64,000 nt of DNA from contig NC_037598.1 of assembly GCF_003073045.1 (NCBI RefSeq), forward strand, positions 26,842,206 through 26,906,205, read 5' to 3'. Below the pieces are notes generated by a model that saw only the letters and a list, made by a program, of their open reading frames with translations, was not told the origin of the DNA and did not search any database. Both the position numbers and the translations under genes were made by a program. Positions within the stretch are counted from its first letter, which is position 1. Each line of letters opens with the position of its first letter. Source of the DNA: Pomacea canaliculata. Lineage: Eukaryota > Mollusca > Gastropoda > Architaenioglossa > Ampullariidae. Below, in pieces: positions 1 to 10,600 of the stretch.

Positions 1-1320
1 CTCATTGGTACATATCGCTGTCAGGTCAATTCAGCGAAACTGGCGGCTATTATTTTATGTTCTCTGTTAGCAGTCTCTGTGGGATCCTTTATTGCCTATA
101 AATTGGAGAAGAAAAAAGCAAAGGTCGAACCTTGGTAGGTACTCAGTTATTGATTTTTGCTTAATTTTTTAGTAGATATAATCATTGAAAGTATAATTCT
201 TTACACAAATTCACTTTTAATTCCATGAGTAACCGTCAGCATTAAAATTAACTTGTACCATAGTTTGCTGGCTGATTAGCCTGAATGCTACACTTTGAGG
301 CTTATGGTACCTTCTTATTGGTTATTTAGTTCGACTACTAAACTTTAAGGTTTATAATACCCTCTTATAGGCATGGGAGACAGCTTAGAGCGTCTGAAGA
401 TGGGTAAGATAGGGAGCGGGGCCATCTTTACTATCATAGAATTCACGTGCATAGTGCCACTACCTCAGTTTCACACTTAGACCTGTTACTGTGACGGGGA
501 CCAGGCCGTTGACAACTTTATTTTTGTTTTGATAGGAAACCCACTTCAGGTCCAGAAAAGATTCTTGGCTCAGCAAACTTAAGGTAGGATCTGTGTAGCT
601 TAGCTTGGTGTGTACCATGCATGCAAAAAGCATGCAATTCTCTGCGGTGTGAAAATATAAAAATACACTTCTAGGGCAGAATGTTTACTAAAACCTGATA
701 GTGTGCTTTGATATTGTTTATTCTTTAAACATGTGTAAACAGTTATCTTCTTTTGCAGTACTATGCATAAACATATGGCTCCAGACAGGACAGCTTGTGT
801 AAACTATCTCATAATATACATAAAACGTACTGTTCTCGACAAAGAATAACCTGTTACAATCATCATTCTATTTCCAGTGAACGACTTTGGAATGGAGAAA
901 TAAACCAGACATCTAGTATAATGTGCATTCATCTAGTACTGTGTACCAATAGAATTTTTATGTAATGAAATGAAATAGCTCCACTGCACTCACAACTCTT
1001 TCCTCTCAGCTCACAAAATATTCATTATAAATAGATGTTTCTCAGATAAGCGGTGGGTAAATTTTAGTTGAGGTCAGAACAGTAAGTGCATTAGTTCATC
1101 AGCTGGTCTCTTGTCCAATAGGAAAAACTTGCCATTCAACACAGAGCTACAGTCTAAGAATCCTTTGTGTTCGGGGGCTCCACAACCTGAGACAACCTGG
1201 ACTATTTCAGACATCCCTTGCGCTCCTGCAGCTCAAGAGACAGGACAATCTCAAGACCTGGGACAGTCTTCGGAGACAGCTCAGGGTCAGAGTCATAGGG
1301 TCATAGTCAGCCAAGTATAA
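1..1320 (+). CDS. 3' end of a single-pass membrane protein with an Ig-like domain (two exons)
   Basis: Exon 1 (1-134, open at the left edge) encodes an Ig-like GTYRCQV motif, then a hydrophobic helix of about 22 residues (LAAIILCSLLAVSVGSFIAY) and a basic stop-transfer stretch (KLEKKKAK). It can splice at a GTAGGT donor at 135. The exon ends in phase 2, and the acceptor CCAATAG before 1122 restores the frame by completing a Trp codon. Exon 2 gives a 65-residue polar Ser/Gln/Thr-rich tail ending VIVSQV and a stop at 1318-1320. If the donor is not used, a TAG at 136-138 ends the protein right after the same Trp. The Ig assignment rests on one motif, so another cysteine-rich ectodomain is possible. 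The helix and tail place the C terminus in the cytosol. Confidence 0.55.
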
Positions 1321-1449
1321 ACACTGTGTGTAACAGGGTAGATGGGGTTGCTTTCCCAATCTCACCACAAGAACAAGCACAACAATCTCATGGGTTCCAA
1401 GTCCTTTTACTTAAACGCCAGTCGATGGTTGTGGATAAGGTGAAACCTC

Positions 1450-1740
1450 AGCACCACACACTCGCGCTCTCCATGAAACGTGCTCTCACCTCTGCGCTGT
1501 CCCCTCACGTTCTGTCATCCTGCCCTCATTACCCGACCTTCACACCCCACTTCTCTCCAAAACATCCTCACATCTCCATCCATTTACTAGTCGACCCCCT
1601 CCAGGTCTCCTTCGGTCACGGGGTTGTCACCCGGCCAGTAATTACCCCCCACCGCCAACCCTATAACTGTCCTGTGTCTGTGTGTGCGTGCCATGCTCCA
1701 TACTACTATATTCAATGTTCCCTACTACTATATGTGTAGT
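1450..1740. repeat. Dispersed repeat family R2, copy 1
   Basis: This pyrimidine-rich segment shares several blocks in the same order and orientation with 13380-13640: CTAGTCGACCCCCTC, GTCACCCGGCCAG, TGTGTGCGTGC, then CTACTA/CTACCA-type ends. It falls in the 3' UTR of the gene to its left. The 137-codon open frame over it has no recognisable content and is probably chance. The family is unclassified. Confidence 0.55.
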
Positions 1741-2027
1741 CTTTTTTTGCTGCCTTGCATAAACTTTCTTGTTATTGGCAAGCAGTATCACGCTTAAGTG
1801 ACTGTCATATCTGTCTCTGTCATACTGTTGTACAGCCATTAAGGCGTCCACAGTCCACAGACCAATTCTTTGTGTGTGAGCTGGTACAGTGATGTGCAGA
1901 TACTTGGTGCATACTGGTTTCTCTTCATATGACACATGCCAACACTTTACACATAATCCCCCTCCACACACACATACAAATCCAGTGACACCAGACCACA
2001 TGATAACAGAAGTGTAGTGAACAGCAT

Positions 2028-2033
2028 AATAAA
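2028..2033 (+). terminator. Candidate poly(A) signal AATAAA
   Basis: The first clear plus-strand AATAAA downstream of the stop at 1320 lies here, in AT-rich DNA followed by T-rich runs. It is a reasonable cleavage signal for the left-edge gene. Confidence 0.35.
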
Positions 2034-3509
2034 ATTATTATTATTATTATTTATTTAAGGTGAAGGTCATTCACAGCCTGGCAGCACAAATGAAGGACAA
2101 GACATTCAATCAATCAATGAAATGTTCACTGGAGGGAGCCTTAGCCAAGGAAGGAATTAAGAATGACCTCATCACAAGCAGAAGGTGTTCAGGGCCAGCA
2201 TGTCACTACACCCAGCACTACTTTAGCAGTGGAAGACTGGCTGCCTAAAGTTGATGGTTGATTAATAACATAACACTTTATGTAGCCAAACCTAACCTGT
2301 AAACCATTATTTCAACCTGCTTTATTTGAGGCTAGTTTGCATATCATTCTGCTGTACTTTATATTCTACCCACACATACAAAAACGAACACAACCACACA
2401 TACACACATGCAAACAAAAAACAGGTGCACACATAGCAATACATGACAGAACAATTGCTACTATTTGAGTCTATATATTGCTACAAAATATTTTGCTGTG
2501 AATAATTATTAAATTATTAGTATGTACTCAAAGGCCTAGCTAAGATGTTTTGTAAAATTTTCATTTCCTTTTTTTTATACTTAATATCTTTCAACAGTGT
2601 GCGCCACAACACAGGCAGCTGACTTCAGCTCTTTCTAATATTAGTATGAAGCACTCCTTTGGTTTCTACTAATAATCAGAAACCTGGTAATTTTTTAATT
2701 GTATCAGCATAACTGTTTTCTTATAAATAAGAACCATCCTGGAATAAAATATGTCAAATTCCTAGATTATCTCTTTTTTCAATGCCATTCTGTTTAAAGT
2801 TTGAAATGGCTACTTTGACTCCACAAAAATTCATAACCCTACATTTGACCACAGATAAGCGTTATTATAATATGGTATTAATTCTCCCATTGGTTGTAGC
2901 CTTGACAGAAGAAGTGTACATCCTGGTAAAATCTTGATGTCTGTGGCATTTAGGCAGGCAGTTCTTAGTGTTTTATGCCAAGTCACCAAGATTTGGGGAA
3001 AGAATATTGTAAATCAAGCTTTAAACAGACACTAAAAATAAATTTGCCTTACAAGACACTTTAAATTGTTATTCTGTCATGAGAATAAGTACACATGTGG
3101 TATAGATATATGCACTCAAATACTACTAGATTTAGTTGTTAGGTGTCTAACCCTCCACCTTGGCATATATTATGAATATCCCAGCCTGCAAGAACTCTTG
3201 GGTCCCTCATGGGACCTCTTCGGGAAGAAAGTTGGGTCCCTCTCGGGTTTTGGAGGCGGGACCCTAAGGGGATCCTCTTAGGAATTCCCACGGGTTCCAT
3301 GTTTTCCCACGAAAGACCACCCACCTTCCCACCGATCGCCCATGAGAGGTCGTGTTTTCCCATCAAATTCCCCCTCCCACTCCCTCTTGCTGCATCCCTC
3401 ACCCTTCTCACTTTTACTTACACTGATACACAGGCTTGCACACCATGAAGAAAACATTCAACAGCTTTTTCAAAATCTCGTTTCCTCAACCCATAAATAG
3501 TAGGCAAAA
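2034..3509. other. Intergenic stretch, no supported gene
   Basis: There is AT-rich DNA with a (TTA)n run near 2037-2057. A short open frame at 2060-2248 competes with open stretches in the other two frames and has no recognisable domain. The segment near 3190-3300 is GC-rich with repeated GGGTCCC-like motifs. I see no splice-consistent exon. Confidence 0.5.
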
Positions 3510-3754
3510 GATATCATTAAACAATTTTATTATTTACAACAAAAAACTATTTTAACAGTTTACATTATTTAAAGCATTAAAGTTGTTTTTGAACATAAGC
3601 ATTCATCCAATTCTTTACATAAAAATTACAGTCAATAATTTTTTACCCCATGAAAGTTATTTTTGAAATAATTATTTATAACATAAAGTCAAACAATTTA
3701 CATAAAAGATAGAAAAATATGACACCAAAACTCGATCCATGAGTGGTGGAATCC
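3510..3754 (-). other. Probable 3' UTR exon of the minus-strand ankyrin gene
   Basis: On the minus strand an acceptor with a good pyrimidine tract (TTTTCTTCTACAG) precedes position 3754. A minus-strand AATAAA lies at 3526-3531. The preceding coding exon has a GTGAGT donor at 5115, after its stop codon, so an additional non-coding terminal exon is expected here. Confidence 0.4.
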
Positions 3755-4074
3755 CTGTAGAAGAAAAGAAAAAAGTTACAATGTATTTACATATTTTGAT
3801 TTTTGCTGTGTAAGTAGAACTAACCTCTCACATAGATGAAAGCTTAACTCTTTCTTTATGCACTCAACACAGGTGGCCGCTCACTTGTTATGCAGTATTC
3901 ACATTGGGCTGATGCATTGTTGTAATTTTGTTTAGGCCTATACAGCTCGTGGTTTAAAAGAAAAACTTAATAAATAAGATAGTTTAGGCCTTTATGAACA
4001 CAATTATCTCCCCTTACATGACGAAGGACGTATGTTTGAACGAAAGTCTCGCCGATATTCTATACTGGTGTCCA

Positions 4075-4432
4075 GACACTTAATCCCCAACGCTTCAACC
4101 TTAAAATGAAATTTTAACTATAAAAAATTATGAAGCCAGCGAAAAATTAATTGCAATTCAAATAATTATTTTCATATAAACATCACAATAGTTTTACAAT
4201 TAAAATACTTTAACTAATGTTGTAGATGTTCAAATGACGTTGAAGTAATAGCATGATTTAAATATTATTAATGTATTTCAATATTATTTTAATTGTAAAA
4301 ACTTATTGTGATGTTTATATGAAGATAATTATTTGAATTTCAATTAAATTTTTCGCCGGCTTCATAATTTTTATAGTTAAAATTTCATTTTAAGGATGAA
4401 GCGTTGGCGATGAAGTGTCTGGGGATTAAGTG
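4075..4432. mobile_element. Fold-back (long inverted repeat) element
   Basis: The arms at about 4075-4208 and 4288-4432 are reverse complements with few mismatches. Blocks such as TTAAAATGAAATTTTAACTA and CATATAAACATCACAATA occur in both. The loop is about 80 bp. The right arm carries about 15 extra bases near its outer end. No open frame is present. This is the shape of a fold-back or MITE-type element. I could not define a target-site duplication. Confidence 0.75.
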
Positions 4433-5115
4433 ACTGGGAACCTTCTACACTCTACCTGTCCTTTTCGATGGTACACATTGTGAACATCATGCATCTGAAA
4501 CGTCGAATAACAAAAGAAAGAACATCCCAGAGGATATTCCTGCTTCAGATGAAGGAGAATTTGGCCACGAATGGTGTAAAAATGGTTTTCATCTGCTCCG
4601 AATTTTTGTTTGAAATGTGTAAAAAAAAACATTTTCCAAACTTCACATAATATACCTAATTTTGGTTGGATTATCATAAAAGTGAGTTCACAAGCAAGAT
4701 TACGGTAAAATTGTTCCACTTCTACACATTTTGATCTGTCATAATCAATTTAAATTGCTGTTCTATCTTGTTTAGTTATTTTTAATAATTTTTGAAAAGG
4801 GTAAATTCATGCGTACAGGGGGGTTTGACCGCCTTTAGCCTTGTGTAAAGAAAGAGTTAAAGCTTTCATAAATCTACTAATTACTAGTGAGATTACAAGA
4901 ACTTGAACAAGAGTGGAATAAAAAGATTTTTAAATGGTAATGTCTTGATGGCCATTTGTGTGTATAAGAAGTTTTGGATAATGTCTGAAAGTAACCAATT
5001 AATCTTTAGTACAAAAAGTAAAGTAAATAGGCCTACTGAATAAATCCACGAAGAATAAAACAATGCTCACATTAATAATTTTAACTTGACAAACTCATTT
5101 TGTAATTCCACTCAC

Positions 5116-5171
5116 CATTAGATGGCATCACCCTTCGAATCATTCCTCAATCCATGTCTCTTGGACTGCAG
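5116..5171 (-). CDS. Last coding exon of the ankyrin gene
   Basis: The acceptor is CACAG before 5171 or CTGCAG before 5165. Both keep the same frame, because they differ by 6 bases. Joined in phase 2 to the previous exon it reads PRDMD and then stops (TGA, 5147-5149). A GTGAGT donor follows at 5115, so the stop lies in the penultimate exon, close to the junction. Confidence 0.4.
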
Positions 5172-7603
5172 CTGTGCACAAATAGAAATTGTAAGGTAGA
5201 CTTAAATGCTATTGTACACAATAATAATTGTAAATGTAGAGAAAATAATACTTAGATTCACTATTTTTTTTAAATTGTTCGGAAACTTGTCCTTTAAGTT
5301 CATATTGACGTACACCTCAAAGAAATCAAAACCAAACAAAAACTACACACCAATTAATATACTTCTCAGCTGAAGTGACTGGAAACTTTTTCCCCTTTGG
5401 TTCCACTGAGCCAACTCTGAAGATAGCAGCCATTTTAAAATTCTCCGTGCACGAGAGGTGCTGAACCTGTTAAAAAAAATCTTTAGTTGTTTCCACCATG
5501 TAAAATACTACAATACAAATGCGAAATAAATTAATTCACTGGATTGGATAAGTTTAAGATATAATGCTGAACCCTACTCCACTGATGAGGGATCAATGGT
5601 TGCATGATGAATATAGCTACAAACCAGACCCAGTCTCTTAAATAAACCCTAGTGGGACTTCAGAGAAAATAATGGCATTAAGTGACTTCAAATCACCAAG
5701 TTAATTAAGAGTTTAATCAAAGCTGTTCTTTATGAAAGTAGAACAATTTTAGCGGTCATAGTTAATAGACACACAGACTGCTCATTTTGACACCATGAAA
5801 AGCAAGTGACAGAATTATTTTATAAATAAAATCTATGCATATAAAATACTACATTATTTTGTACTTCATAAAATGTGTATTATTTGTTAATACAAATATT
5901 ACACTGACCACACATTCTTGTCAGGAGAGTTAACCTGTAAGCCGATGCTATGCCTGCCTGTTTGCATAACATACATATTAACTGATATATTAGCTAAAGC
6001 TAAAGGTAACATTTAAAAAAGATGTCTAGTACTAACACATTATACTTAAACAACATACCACTTTTGTTCTAATTCCTTTCTTCATCAGCTCCTCTTTCCC
6101 CATATTTTGAAGAAGCAGGGTGACCTGATTCAGTTTGTGAACTACATTCTGTAGTGCTTTGCTCTGCTGATCAACTTTGCTGAGAACTCTGTTCAAAAAT
6201 GTATTTGAAATCAAAATATTACTTTTAGTCTTTAAAGTAATGACAAAACAAAACTATGGATATAAGTCTATTGACAATTTTTTTAATTAACAGAAAATGT
6301 TTAGATGGATATAATAAGGATGTGCATGTAGACCATTAAAAACACAAAACCTGTGCTTGTATAGTGATCCTCATGAAATCATAGAGGGAGACGAAATGTC
6401 CCTGATACAACTTACAGGGATGCCCATACTGTACATTTAAAGTAAGAAATCTAAAGCATCAGTAGTTTACACAATTAACATTGTGTTGTCAAAAATTGTG
6501 GACAAAAGGGTGTTGGTTACATTATAAAGCAGAAAAAATACTTTCAAAAGTTGTCCTAGTGTGGACCATACAAATTGACGTGGACGATTTCCACCACCCA
6601 TGTTTGTTATCAAGGTCTGTCAAAATTACACTGTCATGAGAAAAAAAATGATGATGATAATAAAGCTGTAACAGATGGTGTCAGTTACTTTAGGGATAAA
6701 AGAAACCCCAGCAGTTTCATATAACGACATGGAAATTGTAGAACCAGTTTTACAAAATGATAGTAATATGTGTCATATGTATCATAATGCTAAATATGAA
6801 AATAAAATAATTTATGCAAAACTTTCTTTCTTGTGCTCTTTCTAGTGCACATTCATGTAACGTGTGTGCGTACTAAAGATTTGGAAAGCCTACACACAAT
6901 ATGATGAGCTGAAGCTGTTTTTTATTTTTCAAGCCAGTGTACAGAGCTAACACATAACACGTCCTCAATTTGAGGAGACCATTTCCTTAATATAGCTCTG
7001 TGGAAAGAACCGTACAGAAAGAATCATAAGTTGCTCCGTACACAGGGATATGAAGTGAAATAAAGATCAACATCATACAAACAGACGACGACTTTTCTCT
7101 CCAGACCACAAACACAAGCTCCATGAGTTTCCCTCACCAGTGCCACACAGAGTTTCGAGATCACGATGACATGCAAAGCTCAGTGTGATTTCTATCATGA
7201 CAAACCCACTCGTAGCACCCGATGCTGTTTCTTCCCATCCTGTCCTTTGTCTCTGTTGGAAGCCCGCTGGACAGTTCTTCAGTGTTATGGTCTCGTACTT
7301 GGTCAGGTTGGTCCCTAATCTATTCGACCTTCTACCAGTTCGACCACCAGTAGATTGGACCACAGCACAATTGTTGACTGGACCATTACTTGTAGTCAAT
7401 TCGATCAAACATAGTTTGCGATAGATATCCCACAAAAATAATTGAAAACTTTAATCAATATTGATATTGACCCCTTTTCTCTCGCACACACATATATGCA
7501 CATATGTCAAACGTTAATCAAGGCTTTCATGTAGGGTTAGGGTTAGGGTTAGGTTTAGGGTTTAAGGTTTAGGGTTTAGGGTTTAGGGTTTAGGGTTTAG
7601 GAA

Positions 7604-7638
<35 letters not shown>

Positions 7639-7640
7639 GG

Positions 7641-7671
<31 letters not shown>

Positions 7672-10600
7672 GTAGGGGTTAGGGGTTAGGGTTAGGGTTA
7701 GGGTTAGGGTTAGCATAAGGGAACATGTCCAAGTTGTCTCAGCACCAGTTAATTTGCCACTTTTTCAGTCTCTACAGCTTTCAACCCCAGTAATCCAACT
7801 GTTGAAAGTGTTTGGTGGTATTTTTGTTGTAAAGACTGCATGGCTTTATTTTTTCAGTCTGCATATGGAGAGATGGGACTGATATTTCATGATCAGTTTC
7901 GGGGAGATGTCATTGGTATTCTCTGGAAACCAGGAGTAATGGAGGAGAAAGAATTCAAGGTACTGGCGAGCAGCCTAGTCAGTCTGGTTGGAAAACAAAT
8001 AAAATCATCTTTAGTTAGAATTTCAAGCTCCATGGCTGTTATAAATGAAGGCAGATATGCAATACTTTGTAATGGAAGTGTCAGGGTTAATGCCCTTGTT
8101 GACAGTGGCATTCCTTTCTGATGTCTTAGACTTAGATGACCATCATTTTTGGTTCAGAAACATGCAGTGTGATTCTTCCTTAAGATGTCAGTTTTCTTTG
8201 GTCGCTTTTCTCTAGGTGCCTAATATGACTGCCAGAAAGCCTGCAATTTCTGAGTCTTCAGACATTGCATTGACACTCAACCTTGAAGCCATAGCAGATG
8301 ATATCCGAGTTCTGGGAGGAGACCTTGTTTCAAGAGTGGATGTCAAAGTCAAGAACAGGTGCTCATGAATGTGATCTGCTTGGTCACTATTTGGACTTTA
8401 ATATCTCATACAGCCTTGAAAAGATGGCATTTTGTGGGTTGTATGCATTTTTGCACCAGGTGTATATATATATCAGCTGCAATATAACAACTTTCAATGT
8501 CCATCAGCAGTTTTACCTACAGTAACCATGTCTAGCTTTAAATGACTAAAGAAAATAAACAGAACAGCTATGTAGAGATATTAAGTTGTTTTTTCTTTTA
8601 CCTGAGAATGTGAACTCCTTTGCAGATCAGACTGTTGCTGCAGGCAGCACAATGTTAAGTCATATTTTTTGCTATACTAATGACCCAGCATTGTACATTT
8701 CATCGTAACTGCCCTATTTGCAGCATTGATGTTTTATGTAAGAATGTTTCTGAATATTTGTAACACCACATTGCATCTTGTGTGTTCCCCTTCCTCACTT
8801 GCTACTGTAGCCGGACTGAAGATGTTCCTCGCTCAGGCTAACACTGCGGCCCCTAGCGCCAAATCAGTCCCTTCCTCTTTGGTGTTCCAGGGAATGGGAG
8901 GGAAGTTCCCGAGAAGAATTTTCTGCTAAAATTCTGGCTCTCATTCGTCTGGTGCGTTGTCTAATCTATACCTTCTGTTGTGTTTTTTTTTTTCATTTAC
9001 TACACACCCGCACTCAGCCTGCCTTGGAATCCACAATAGACCCTGCCTTTTCCCAGACAAAAGTGTTTTCTTCAGTGCATCCTTCAACCCCATGTATATT
9101 CTCTGCTGTGTCACAATCTTGGACAACACAAATCTTTTTTGGTCAGTAGTACATGTTTACCTCATTCACATGACAAGGACATACCTATAACACGATAGCA
9201 TTCGTTCAGACTGACACACACGGGTAAATAAGTTCAAAGACATAGATTTATTTAAACATGCAACTACTGTATTCTAACCTACCTAGTCTACTGAAACCTA
9301 GCACATAGCTTCCTGTGGTGGGGAAAGAGGGTGCTTAGTGACGCAAGCTGCTTTCCAGTGGGACCAAAGCACCTTGTGGCAAAATGGTACTTCTCGCGTA
9401 CTCAGGGTGCTTTTACTTAGAGGGAATGGTTGAGTGACGCGAGCCGCTTTCCAGTGGGGTAAATGTACATGAGGACAGGGCTGCAGATATTTTCTTAACG
9501 ACCAGTTTGACACACAATGCCTTTGACTTGTTGCCACAATCTTGTCATGCATTTAAGATTGTGGCACATGAAGCCTTGTGAATTTTTTGTGAATGAAATG
9601 TTTGGTGTGAATGGCATGGTGATTAAAAGATGTATTACCTACAGAAGTTGTGAAAAGCTTTGTCATCACTCTGTCAGAGTAATAGCAATAGGTAAACTGC
9701 AGCTTAGTCTCCCATGGTTTATGTTGTCACTATTTGCTGATTTAGTACAGTACCACCTCAGTGAATTAATTACTGCACAAAGCTTGATGTAGTTCTCTGT
9801 AACGTAAGGAACAGCTAAGCAAAAAAAAAAAAAAAGAGATGTCGCCGGACTGACCGACCCCTCGCTAACACTCTATACCAGGGGCGGGCAACTTCTCCGG
9901 TCGGCGGGCCGGATATGGGGAAATGAAGTCCTTGGCGGGCCAGATTACTGGATCAATACCTTAATCGCGTATTTATCTACCTATGCAAGCAGTAAATCGT
10001 GTTTAATGTAAACTCGTAAACTTTAATTTTAAAGCATAGAGACCGAAAACAGTATTTAATGATGTTAACGTAATGTACATCAACAGCTGCTGAAGTCGAT
10101 GAGACAGCTGCGGTCGATCAAAGTTGTCAACAAGTTGCTTGAACTCTGGCTGCATGTCGGACATAGAAATCCTCAGTAACGACTGCACGTGAACATCAGT
10201 TAGACTGGAACGCAGATTTGTCTTCTTAATGTTCATGGTCGAAAATGTTTGCTCACAAGTGTATGTAGACCCGAACAGAACAAGTAGTTTCATGTCATCT
10301 TTCTCAGGTTTGCAAATTGGACTCGTTCAGTGACGCATAAAATTTGTCAATGCTTTCAGACTGGAATTTCTCTTTCAGGGTAGAGTCACACTGCAGGTCA
10401 ATCAATTCCAGCTGTAGAGCATCCGGCACCTTTTCAAAGTCAGTTGTAAACGGGGATGACAAGATATCAAACTCAGCAGCAAGTTTCTGGAAGTCCGCAA
10501 AACGACGAGCAAATTCATTGTCTAGTGTAGATATCATATTGGTGTATTTGTCAGTTGACATCATCTGGGGTGCCATAGTCTCCAGTGTTGGAAAGTGTAT

